This document shows positions 25,199-33,250 of a stretch of DNA of 64,000 nt, one piece after another. Source of the stretch: Occallatibacter gabretensis. Lineage in GTDB: Bacteria > Acidobacteriota > Terriglobia > Terriglobales > Acidobacteriaceae. Positions within the stretch are counted from its first letter, which is position 1. Every line of letters starts with the position of its first letter. A program made the translations under genes and the position numbers. Under the pieces are notes generated by a model. The model was not told the origin of the DNA and did no database searches. It was given only the letters and a program-made list of their open reading frames with translations. Where the stretch lies: positions 248,001 through 312,000 of the forward strand of contig NZ_LAIJ01000012.1 in the NCBI RefSeq assembly GCF_001449115.1. Reading direction: 5' to 3'.

Positions 25199-26968
25199 TC
25201 ATAGGTCTTCAGGCGTTTCAACCAACGGATTGTGTCCCGGCCTGCGAATCATCTCATGCAGTGCTTTGCCGGCAGGAATCATCGGGTAGACGGAGTCTTC
25301 CTGCTCGACGAAAAAGTTCAGCAGGAAAGGGCCATCGTGCTTGCGTGCTTGGTTTACGGCGGCTTCCACTTCGCCGCGAGTCGTCACTGCGAGCCCTGCA
25401 ATCCCATGCGCGTCGGCAAGCTTCACGAAATCCGGGCTCACCAGTGGTGTGGACTCGTAGTTGCGATCGTAGAAAAACTCCTGCCACTGCCGGACCATGC
25501 CCAGGTAGCCGTTGTTGATAATCGCAATGTTGATTTTCAGGTTCTCCTGCTTGATGGTTGCCAGCTCCGCAGCCGTCATCTGGAAACCACCATCGCCGGC
25601 GATGACCCAGACTTCCTTATCGGGGCAGGCCACCTTTGCGCCAATCGCAGCGGGCAGCGCGAAGCCCATTGTACCGAGACCGCCGGAGGTGACAAGCGAC
25701 CGCGGATGCTCATGATGGAAGTATTGCGCCTCCCACATCTGATGCTGGCCGACATCTGTTGCCACAATTGCGTTGCCGCCCGTCATGCGCCAGAGATCAT
25801 GCATGACATGCGCAGCGTAGAGATGCCCCGAATCGGGGATGTTCTTGATGTCGCGCACGGAGACCGCGCCCTTGCTTGCTTCTATCGCTTTAATCCATGA
25901 CGACCCGTTGTGTTGTCCCGCTTTTCCGGAACTGATGCGGGGCAAAAGCTGCTCCAGCACATCCTTCAGATCACCGAGCAGTGCAATATCGACCTTAATG
26001 TTCTTATTGATCTCCGCCGGGTCGATATCGATGTGGATCTTTTTCGCTTTCACGGCGTATGTGCCAGGCGTGCCGATGACGCGATCGTCAAAGCGCATGC
26101 CGCAAGCAATCAGCAGGTCGGCATTTTGAATCGCGTCATTCACCCACGATTCGCCGTGCATGCCCATCATGCCCATGTTCAGCGGATGCGAGGCAGGGAA
26201 GCCGCCGATGCCGAGCAGCGTCATGGCCACAGGAATCTGCGCCCGTTCTGACAGTGCGCGCACCTGCTCCATAGCTCCGGACTGCTGAATGCCGTGGCCC
26301 GCGAGAATCACCGGCTTCTTTGCATTGCGAATCAATTCTGCGGCCTTCGCAAGCTCATTCGTTTCAACTTTCAGCATTGGGTGCGGACGGTATGGCTTTG
26401 GCTTTGCCGCTTCAAAATCAAATAACGCCGTTGCCTGCTGCGCATCCTTTGTAATGTCCACCAGCACGGGACCTGGACGGCCAGACTGCGCAATCTGGAA
26501 GGCATGCCGCAACGCTGGAGCAATCTCTTCCGGACGCGTGACAAGGAAGCTGTGCTTGGTGATGGGCAGTGTGACGCCTGTGATGTCGACTTCCTGAAAA
26601 GCATCAGTGCCCAGCACCTTGCTTGAAACGTTGCCCGTGATGCACACCATCGGAATCGAATCGAGCATCGCTGTGGCAATGCCGGTTACGAGATTCGTTG
26701 CGCCGGGGCCGCTCGTCGCAATGGCCACACCCACCTTGCCGGAAGCGCGTGCGTAGCCATCGGCCATGTGCGCCGCGCCCTGCTCATGCCGCACCAGGAT
26801 GTGCCGGATGGGAAACTTGCGCAGCGCGTCATAGGCAGGCAGAATTGCTCCGCCGGGATAGCCAAAGACTTCTACGACACCTTCGCCTACAAGCGTGGCC
26901 CAGATAATTTCAGATCCGGTCAACATGGTTGGCGTTGTTGCAGAAGACGAATTGGTATGCGTGTCCAT
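25199..26968 (-). CDS. ilvB: Acetolactate synthase large (catalytic) subunit
   Basis: The 589-residue ThDP enzyme makes acetolactate from pyruvate. The catalytic glutamate lies in VRHEQGAAHMADGYARASGKVG; the ThDP/Mg motif is AGDGGFQMTAAEL...NNGYLGMVRQWQ. 'FGYPGGAILPAYDAL' and 'LGTDAFQEVDITGVT' are typical for biosynthetic AHAS. The length is normal. It is followed by the four-helix-bundle cassette and then ilvN. Confidence 0.97.
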   Translation of the reverse strand: MDTHTNSSSATTPTMLTGSEIIWATLVGEGVVEVFGYPGGAILPAYDALRKFPIRHILVRHEQGAAHMADGYARASGKVGVAIATSGPGATNLVTGIATAMLDSIPMVCITGNVSSKVLGTDAFQEVDITGVTLPITKHSFLVTRPEEIAPALRHAFQIAQSGRPGPVLVDITKDAQQATALFDFEAAKPKPYRPHPMLKVETNELAKAAELIRNAKKPVILAGHGIQQSGAMEQVRALSERAQIPVAMTLLGIGGFPASHPLNMGMMGMHGESWVNDAIQNADLLIACGMRFDDRVIGTPGTYAVKAKKIHIDIDPAEINKNIKVDIALLGDLKDVLEQLLPRISSGKAGQHNGSSWIKAIEASKGAVSVRDIKNIPDSGHLYAAHVMHDLWRMTGGNAIVATDVGQHQMWEAQYFHHEHPRSLVTSGGLGTMGFALPAAIGAKVACPDKEVWVIAGDGGFQMTAAELATIKQENLKINIAIINNGYLGMVRQWQEFFYDRNYESTPLVSPDFVKLADAHGIAGLAVTTRGEVEAAVNQARKHDGPFLLNFFVEQEDSVYPMIPAGKALHEMIRRPGHNPLVETPEDL

Positions 26969-26992
26969 TGGCTCTCCTTTGCAAGATTGAAA

Positions 26993-27020
26993 CTGGTACT
27001 ACGAATCTGGTACTAAGTTG
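26993..27020 (-). repeat. Short 7/14-bp periodic repeat at the end of ilvD
   Basis: CTGGTAC occurs at 26993-26999 and again at 27007-27013, exactly 14 bases apart, with TACGAAT and TAAGTTG filling the alternate heptads. The TAG stop of ilvD (27013-27015 region on the minus strand) lies at its edge. This is a weak member of the heptamer family seen elsewhere in the window. Confidence 0.45.
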
Positions 27021-28686
27021 TTGCTCCCACCGATGCCGAGGTGACGCGATCCACATATTTGCGAAACACGCCCTTGGGCCAGCGCAGCGCCGGAGGCGTA
27101 AAGCCCTTCAACCGCGCTGCAATCTCTTCATCGCTAACTTCGAGTGTCAGCTTGCGGTTCGCAATGTCGAAGTAAATTGTGTCGCCCTCGCGAACTGCGG
27201 CAATTGGGCCGCCGACAAATGCCTCCGGTGCAACGTGCCCTGCTGTAAAGCCGCGTGTTGCTCCGCTGAAGCGTCCATCGGTGAGCAGCGCAACCGTCGA
27301 GCTGAGTTCAGGAATGCCGCTGATGGCAGCAGTCACTTGCAGCATCTCGCGCATGCCGGGCCCGCCCTTGGGGCCTTCATAGCGAATGACGAGAACATCA
27401 TTTGGCTTGATCTTGCCCGACTGCACCGCTGCAAAGCAATCGTCCTCGCAATCGAAGACCCGCGCAGGTCCGCGGTGCTCCACGCGGTTTGCCGCTGCGA
27501 TCTTCATGACAGAGCCCTCAGGCGCGAGATTGCCCTTGAGAATCACAAGGCCGCCTGTTGGCTTGATCGGCTCGTCGAAGGTGTGAATGACAACTTGCCC
27601 TGGGGTCTCGACAGCCTGCGCCGCTTCTTCCGCCAGCGTCTTGCCGCTGATGGTCAGCGTTGATCCATCGGCATGGCCTGCCTCAATGAGGCGCTTCGCC
27701 AGCAGACGTGATCCGCCCGCAGCCTGGTAATCCTTCGCAACGTATTTGCCCGCTGGCGTGAGATCGCAAATGAATGGCGTGCGCTTGCTGATGGCATCGA
27801 AATCATCGATAGATAACTCGATGTCCATCTCCTTGGCAATCGCCAGCAGATGCAGCACAGCATTTGTCGAGCCGCCGCTCGCTGCCACGCTGGCAATCGT
27901 ATTTTCAAGCGACTTGCGCGTGATGATCTGCGAGGGCTTGAGGTTCGAGCGCACAGCATCCATCAGGATGCGACCGGCCTCGCGCGTCGCAGAATACTTG
28001 TCGCTGTCCGTCGCCGGTACACCGGAGAGCTGAATTGGCGAGATGCCGAGAATTTCGCCGGACATAGCCATCGTGTTCGCGGTGAACTGTCCGCCACACG
28101 CGCCTGCGCCGGGGCAGGCACTGGCTTCTAGCGCCTCAAGGGCTGCATCGTCGATGCGTCCCGCGGCGTGTGAGCCGATACCTTCAAAGACATTTTGAAT
28201 TGTGATGTCGATACCGTTCAGCTTGCCCGGCATGATGGAGCCGCCGTAGAGCATCATGCCCGGGATGTCGAGCCGACACAGAGCCATGATGATGCCCGGC
28301 ATATTCTTATCGCAGCCGCCGATGCCGACGAGGCCGTCAAACAAATTCCCGCGTGCAACAAGCTCGATGGAGTCCGCGATGACCTCGCGCGAAACCAGCG
28401 AGGCCTTCATCCCCTGTGTGCCCATCGTAATGCCATCGGAGATGGTGATGGTGTTGAACTCCATTGGCGTGCCGCCCGCTTCGCGAATGCCTTCCTTCAG
28501 TGCTTCGGCCACCTCGCGCAGATGCACATTGCAGGTGCCAATCTCCGTCCATGTATTCGCAATGCCGATGATCGGCTTATGCAGATCGTCCTTCTTGAAT
28601 CCCGCGCCGCGCAGATAGGACCGCGCTGCTGCTCGGCTTGGCCCTTCAGTTAACGGAATGCTCTGGCGCTTACCTTCGATGGTCAT
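27013..28686 (-). CDS. ilvD: Dihydroxy-acid dehydratase
   Basis: The 557-residue Fe-S enzyme dehydrates dihydroxy acids to 2-oxo acids. The cluster cysteines lie in GGCDKNMPG and ACPGAGACGGQFTANTM. 'GSIMPGKLNG', 'GGSTNAVLHLLAIA' and 'DGRFSGATRGFTAGHVAPEA' are conserved. The ATG at 28686 is chosen (AAGGA upstream) over an upstream extension; it overlaps the stop of the UDG-like gene by four bases (ATGA), so the two are translationally coupled. Confidence 0.97.
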   Translation of the reverse strand: MTIEGKRQSIPLTEGPSRAAARSYLRGAGFKKDDLHKPIIGIANTWTEIGTCNVHLREVAEALKEGIREAGGTPMEFNTITISDGITMGTQGMKASLVSREVIADSIELVARGNLFDGLVGIGGCDKNMPGIIMALCRLDIPGMMLYGGSIMPGKLNGIDITIQNVFEGIGSHAAGRIDDAALEALEASACPGAGACGGQFTANTMAMSGEILGISPIQLSGVPATDSDKYSATREAGRILMDAVRSNLKPSQIITRKSLENTIASVAASGGSTNAVLHLLAIAKEMDIELSIDDFDAISKRTPFICDLTPAGKYVAKDYQAAGGSRLLAKRLIEAGHADGSTLTISGKTLAEEAAQAVETPGQVVIHTFDEPIKPTGGLVILKGNLAPEGSVMKIAAANRVEHRGPARVFDCEDDCFAAVQSGKIKPNDVLVIRYEGPKGGPGMREMLQVTAAISGIPELSSTVALLTDGRFSGATRGFTAGHVAPEAFVGGPIAAVREGDTIYFDIANRKLTLEVSDEEIAARLKGFTPPALRWPKGVFRKYVDRVTSASVGATT

Positions 28687-29180
28687 CTGTTCAATCCTTT
28701 TGATTTCGAGCCGTCTGTAACGGGCAGGCTTTCGATGATCTCTGTCATTGCAATGTGAAAGCGAATGGAGTTTCCAAATGCTGGATGCGGTACGCAAAAC
28801 GGTTCATACATTACGCTAGCGATGCGCATGGCATCTCGAACTACGGACTGGATTCCCCGCATGACAATCACGATTGCTGTCGGCCTGTAATCAATCAACC
28901 GTTTTGCGAACTGCGGAATAGCTTCTTTCCGTAACCTGGAACGCTCGCTATTCTGCAGCTTGTTGACCGGCGTCAGCACCAAGTCATCGAGATAGAAACC
29001 CCTGTGTTGAAAATCCTGAAGAAAGCTCTCATGGTTGCCAAAAGCTTTCTTCATTGCGCGGAAGAGGCTGCTATCGCCGCTATAGAAGAACCTGCCACTA
29101 TTCGGCGCCGACTCACCCACGAACAGAGTCGTGATGCGTTCGGGACGAAAGCTTTGGCGCAGTTCTTCCAATTTATTCAT
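28683..29180 (-). CDS. Uracil-DNA-glycosylase-superfamily-like protein of unknown role, inside the leu-ilv operon
   Basis: The 165-residue protein begins with a short helix and then 'ERITTLFVGESAPNSGRFFYSGDSSLFRAMKKAF', resembling the N-terminal strand of UDG-fold proteins (VGESxP...). 'RPTAIVIVMRGIQSVVRDAM' and 'VPHPAFGNSIRF' resemble later strands and the PHP/H loop. No catalytic Asp or His of a specific UDG family could be assigned, so enzymatic activity is unproven. It lies between leuD and ilvD, and its stop overlaps the ilvD start (ATGA). ATG at 29180 is preferred to a TTG three codons earlier. Confidence 0.55.
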   Translation of the reverse strand: MNKLEELRQSFRPERITTLFVGESAPNSGRFFYSGDSSLFRAMKKAFGNHESFLQDFQHRGFYLDDLVLTPVNKLQNSERSRLRKEAIPQFAKRLIDYRPTAIVIVMRGIQSVVRDAMRIASVMYEPFCVPHPAFGNSIRFHIAMTEIIESLPVTDGSKSKGLNR

Positions 29181-29204
29181 GTTGTTCAAGCAGCCTCAGT
29201 CCTT

Positions 29205-29816
29205 CTACTTTGCTTTCAGCCACACAGCTTCATCGTGCTGCGCTTCATACGTATCAAGCTCTGTCGCGTGACGCAGTGTGAGCCCAATGTCGTCGAGTCC
29301 TTCCAGTAGGCAAAACTTGCGGAAAGGATCCACTTCAAACTTCGCCGAGAATCCCTGTCCGTCGGTCAGCGTCTGGTCTTCAAGAGAAACCGTGAGCTTG
29401 TATCCGGGAATTGTCTGTGCGTTGCTCAACAGAATCCCCACTTCTTCTTCGCCCAGCTTCACCAGCAGGATTCCGTTCTTGCCCGCATTCGAGAAGAAGA
29501 TGTCCGCAAAAGTTGGCGCAATCACGCAGCGGAAGCCGAAATCGCTGAGCGCCCACGCGGCGTGCTCACGGCTCGATCCGCAACCGAAGTTTTTGCCGGC
29601 GATGAGGATGTGTGCGCCTGCATAACGCGGGTCATTGAGAACGAAATCCGCGACAGGCTTGCCATCGGGCGTTTGCCGCCAGTCAAAGAAGAGAAAATCT
29701 CCGTAGCCGGTGCGCTCAATGCGCTTCAAAAACTGCTTGGGAATAATCTGATCCGTATCGACGTTGGTGCGGTCGAGCGGAGCTGCAAGTGAGGTGAGTG
29801 TCTTGAAAGGTTGCAT
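29205..29816 (-). CDS. leuD: 3-isopropylmalate dehydratase small subunit
   Basis: The 203-residue swivelling subunit partners LeuC in isomerising 2- to 3-isopropylmalate. 'LDRTNVDTDQIIPKQFLKRIERTGYGDFLFFDWR' and 'LIAGKNFGCGSSREHAAWALSDFGFRCVIAPTFADIFFSN' are conserved. It begins one base after the leuC stop (TAGTATG), indicating tight coupling. Length is normal. Confidence 0.97.
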   Translation of the reverse strand: MQPFKTLTSLAAPLDRTNVDTDQIIPKQFLKRIERTGYGDFLFFDWRQTPDGKPVADFVLNDPRYAGAHILIAGKNFGCGSSREHAAWALSDFGFRCVIAPTFADIFFSNAGKNGILLVKLGEEEVGILLSNAQTIPGYKLTVSLEDQTLTDGQGFSAKFEVDPFRKFCLLEGLDDIGLTLRHATELDTYEAQHDEAVWLKAK

Positions 29817-29817
29817 A

Positions 29818-31251
29818 CTAGGCGGTTACCTCCTCGTTCACTTCCCAGGTACGAATGTCGACAAAGTGCCCGGCAATTGCGGCTGCCGCGGCCATCTCCG
29901 GCGAAACCAGGTGTGTGCGTCCGCCGCGTCCCTGACGTCCTTCAAAGTTGCGGTTGCTGGTGGAAGCGCAGCGCTCGCCCGGCGAAAGAATGTCCGGGTT
30001 CATGCCCAGGCACATCGAGCAACCAGGCTCGCGCCAGTCAAAGCCCGCATCCTTGAAGATGGTGTCGAGGCCTTCCTGCTCGGCCTGTTCTTTTACAAGT
30101 TGCGAGCCTGGCACCACCATTGCACTCACATGCGATGAGACCTTGTGCCCTGCGACAATCTTTGCAGCGGCGCGCAGATCTTCAATGCGCCCGTTGGTGC
30201 AGGAGCCAATAAAGACGCGGTCAATTGCAATCTCGGTCAGCGGCGTGCCTGCATGAATGTCCATGTACTCAAGCGCGCGCTCAAGAGATTTGCGATCAAG
30301 CTCATTGTCTGTTTTTGCGGGGTCGGGAATGGTTGCTGTCACCGGCGCGACCATACCTGGGTTGGTTCCCCAGCTCACGTACGGAACCAACTGTGCCGCA
30401 TCAATGACCATTTCGCGGTCGAACTTAGCGCCTTCATCCGTAGGCAGCTTGTTCCACTCTTCAACAGCTTTGTCCCAGGCTGCGCCCTGCGGAGCAAAGC
30501 GTCTGCCTTTGAGATACGCAAAGGTCTTCTCATCGGGAGCGATCATGCCTGCGCGCGCGCCTGCCTCAATGCTCATGTTGCAGACCGTCATGCGGCCTTC
30601 GATCGAGAGCGAGCGAATGGCAGAGCCTGCGTATTCGATCACGTAGCCCGTTGCGCCGTCAGTACCGATCTTGCCGATGATGGCGAGAATAATGTCCTTC
30701 GCCGTTACGCCTAACGGCAGCTCGCCTTCGACAGCGATGCGGAAGGTCTTCGGCTTCGACTGCGGCAGCGTCTGCGTGGCCATCACATGCTCCACCTCAC
30801 TGGTGCCGATGCCGAACGCCAGCGCGCCAAATGCGCCGTGTGTCGAGGTATGCGAGTCGCCGCAGACAATCGTCATGCCCGGCTTGGTAATGCCCAGCTC
30901 CGGTCCAATGACGTGCACAATGCCCTGGTTGGGCGAGTCCACGTCGTACAGCTCCACGCCGAAGTCCGCGCAGTTCTGGCGTAGCGTGGCAATCTGCTTC
31001 GCGGCAATCTGATCCAAGATGTGCAGTCGGCCTTCAATCGTGGTCGGCACATTGTGGTCTATCGTGGCAATCGTGCGGTCCGGGCGGCGAACCGGACGGC
31101 CCGCGAGCCGCAGCCCTTCAAATGCCTGCGGCGAAGTGACTTCATGCACAAGCTGTAGGTCGATGTAGAGAATCGTTGGCTCGCCCTTCGGCTCGACAAC
31201 GACGTGCTGCTCCCATACCTTCTCAAACAATGTTTTTGGCGTGTTGCTCAT
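29818..31251 (-). CDS. leuC: 3-isopropylmalate dehydratase large subunit
   Basis: The 477-residue aconitase-family subunit carries the Fe-S ligands in GSCTNGR and GCSMCLGMN. 'KVWEQHVV', 'DHNVPTT', 'CGDSHTSTHGAFGALAFGIGTSEVEHVMATQ' and 'MSIEAGARAGMIAPDE' are typical of bacterial LeuC. The gene seems intact. It is preceded by a methyltransferase gene and followed at once by leuD. Confidence 0.97.
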   Translation of the reverse strand: MSNTPKTLFEKVWEQHVVVEPKGEPTILYIDLQLVHEVTSPQAFEGLRLAGRPVRRPDRTIATIDHNVPTTIEGRLHILDQIAAKQIATLRQNCADFGVELYDVDSPNQGIVHVIGPELGITKPGMTIVCGDSHTSTHGAFGALAFGIGTSEVEHVMATQTLPQSKPKTFRIAVEGELPLGVTAKDIILAIIGKIGTDGATGYVIEYAGSAIRSLSIEGRMTVCNMSIEAGARAGMIAPDEKTFAYLKGRRFAPQGAAWDKAVEEWNKLPTDEGAKFDREMVIDAAQLVPYVSWGTNPGMVAPVTATIPDPAKTDNELDRKSLERALEYMDIHAGTPLTEIAIDRVFIGSCTNGRIEDLRAAAKIVAGHKVSSHVSAMVVPGSQLVKEQAEQEGLDTIFKDAGFDWREPGCSMCLGMNPDILSPGERCASTSNRNFEGRQGRGGRTHLVSPEMAAAAAIAGHFVDIRTWEVNEEVTA

Positions 31252-31262
31252 AGTGTTCCTTC

Positions 31263-32030
31263 TTATGCAGCTTTGTTTGCCGCAACAATGGTTGTTGGAA
31301 ACGTAATGATGTACTTGCCATCTTTCAGTTGCGCGCCAAGGCCGGTACTGTCGTTGCTCAGGTCATCGCGCAGCAACTGCCAGATTGTCGGCACATCTTG
31401 CGGGTTCGGAAACGATCCGGACATCAGATCTTCGAAGTCCATCTCCAGTCCGTAGTGAGCCGTCTGGATGCCGTGCAGCTTTGCCGATGTAAACAGACCC
31501 TTCAAGCCATCCGGTGAGAGTGCATGCGCGTGCGATGGGTCACGCAGTGTTTCAAAGTGGTCGTATGCAATGAGTTGTTCCACTGCGGGCGTAACATCAG
31601 CCACCACGATGCGGCCTCCGGGGCGGCATACGCGAACCATTTCAGCGAGCACAGCGGCAGGCGAAAGAAAATGGTGAAACGTGTAGCGGGTCACCACCAT
31701 GGAGAAACTGTTGTCTGCAAATGGGAGCGCGGAAACATCGCCGCAGAGCCATGTCATATTTGCAAGGGAAAGCTCCACTTGCCGAGTCTTGGCTTTTTCC
31801 AGCATTGCCGGAGCAAGATCGAAACCAGTCACGTGTGCCGCTTTAGCAGCAAAAGCGCATGCCACAATTCCGGGACCGCAACCAAGATCGAGCACGGTGT
31901 CACTTGCCGTCACGCCTGCTGTCCGCAGCAACAGATCAAGCGGATCGGTGTGCGCATGGCGCTCTGCAAAGGTCGCGGCCTGACGGTTGAATTGATCCAG
32001 AATCAACTCATTGTGCGCCGCTGAATTCAT
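31263..32030 (-). CDS. Class I SAM-dependent methyltransferase (UbiE/COQ5-like), inside the leu operon
   Basis: The 255-residue protein has motif I VLDLGCGPGIVACAFA (about residues 47-62), 'VTGFDLAPAMLEKA' and 'LCGDVSALPFADNSFSMVVTRYTFHHFLSPAAVLAEMVRVCRPGGRIVVADVTP', typical of small-molecule methyltransferases of the UbiE type. The ATG at 32030 is preferred to a start nine codons upstream. It lies between leuB and leuC with 11 bases to leuC, so it is part of the operon. The substrate is unknown. A role in menaquinone or in 2-oxo-acid metabolism is only conjecture. Confidence 0.8.
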   Translation of the reverse strand: MNSAAHNELILDQFNRQAATFAERHAHTDPLDLLLRTAGVTASDTVLDLGCGPGIVACAFAAKAAHVTGFDLAPAMLEKAKTRQVELSLANMTWLCGDVSALPFADNSFSMVVTRYTFHHFLSPAAVLAEMVRVCRPGGRIVVADVTPAVEQLIAYDHFETLRDPSHAHALSPDGLKGLFTSAKLHGIQTAHYGLEMDFEDLMSGSFPNPQDVPTIWQLLRDDLSNDSTGLGAQLKDGKYIITFPTTIVAANKAA

Positions 32031-32119
32031 AGTCGTGGCTAAGTTCGTATGCAACACGTGTCAAACCCCGTCTTCCGGATCTCCGGAGATGCAATAAAAA
32101 GTTTGCAGCCTTCTCGTGC

Positions 32120-33166
32120 CTAGCTAACCGTGGAAAATTGCTTTGCAAGCGTTTCGCGTACCTTGGCGCCCATCTCTGTTGTGGAGAGCACCGTAAAGCC
32201 TTGAGAGTTCGCGCGCACCAAATCCGGCGTGCGGAAGCCTTGCTCCAACACCTTGCGAACTGTGGACTCAATCGTGGCAGCCTCTGCTTCCAGGCCAGCC
32301 GAGTAGCGCAGAATCAGTGCGCCGGTCAGAATTGCGCCCAGAGGATTCGCGAGCCCCTTGCCGGCAATGTCCGGGGCGGAGCCGTGGACCGGCTCGTACA
32401 GGTTGACCTTGCCGCCAATGGTGGCCGAAGGCAACATGCCGAGCGATCCAGTGATGACTGCGGATTAATTGCGCGGCTGGTTCATCAGGTGCATCGCCAT
32501 TGAATCGACAAGTTGATGTTCGAGTTCGACGTCGGGAAACTCTTCTGCAATCTCCGTCACAGTCGCGCGCCACAGTTGCGAAACTTCCAGCACATTCGCC
32601 TTGTCCACGCTGGTCAGTTTCTTGCGGCGGCCCTGCGCCAGCTTGAAAGCTACGCGGGCAACGCGCGCCACTTCATCGTACGAATAGCGCATCGTGTTCC
32701 AGCTCTCGCGGGTCATGCGGTTCCACTCGCGTGGTGTGCCGAAGTAGAGGCCTCCGAGCAGTTCGCGGACAAAGAGAATGTCGGCTCCATCGACAATTTC
32801 CGGCCGCAGTGGACTGTTCTCCGCCAGCTCTTTGAACGCGAAAGCGGGCCGCAGATTCGCAAAGCCACCCAGCTCTGTGCGGATCTTCAAGAGACCTACT
32901 TCCGGCCGCTTTTCCGGAGGCAGGGAATTGAATTTGTTTGCTCCAACTGCGCCAAGCAGCACGGCATCGCTGGCAAGCGCGGCATTGAGTGTTTCCTCGG
33001 GCAGCGGAGTGCCGTCCTGCTCAATGGCTACGCCGCCGATGCGCTTTTCATCGAAGGAAAAATCATGTCCACCAGCCGCGGCCACGTCTTTCAGCACTGC
33101 AACTGCTTCCTTTGTAACCTCCGGGCCAATACCGTCGCCCGCCGTAACTAGAATCTTCAGCTTCAT
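32120..33166 (-). pseudogene. leuB: 3-isopropylmalate dehydrogenase, disrupted by in-frame deletion with new stop
   Basis: The N-terminal part from ATG 33166 is a normal LeuB: 'LKILVTAGDGIGPEVTKEAV', 'LGAVGANKFN', 'NLRPAFAFKEL', 'FVRELLGGLYFG', 'KLTSVDKANVLEVSQLWR' and 'FPDVELEHQLVDSMAMHLMNQPRN'. A TAA follows at 32465-32467. In the same frame the sequence resumes with 'SAVITGSLGMLPSATIGG', 'NLYEPVHGSAPDIAGKGLANPLGAIL' and a normal C-terminus. Alignment from memory to E. coli LeuB shows that about 16 codons, equivalent to FDVLLCSNLFGDILSDE, are missing, including the metal-binding aspartates. The net loss is in frame but makes a TAA at the join. The product should be inactive. An assembly error cannot be excluded. 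Confidence 0.85.
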
Positions 33167-33250
33167 GTGTTTTCTTTTCTCTTGATGTAGGTACTTTTGT
33201 TGGCGGATATGCCACTTTTTTGCCAATTTGCCAATGAGAAGCCGATCGAG

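Noticed and set aside
32120..33226. leuB read as two separate genes (105 and 253 residues)
   Set aside because: The two halves are in the same frame, form one LeuB when joined, and the second half has no start signal; a single disrupted gene explains both.
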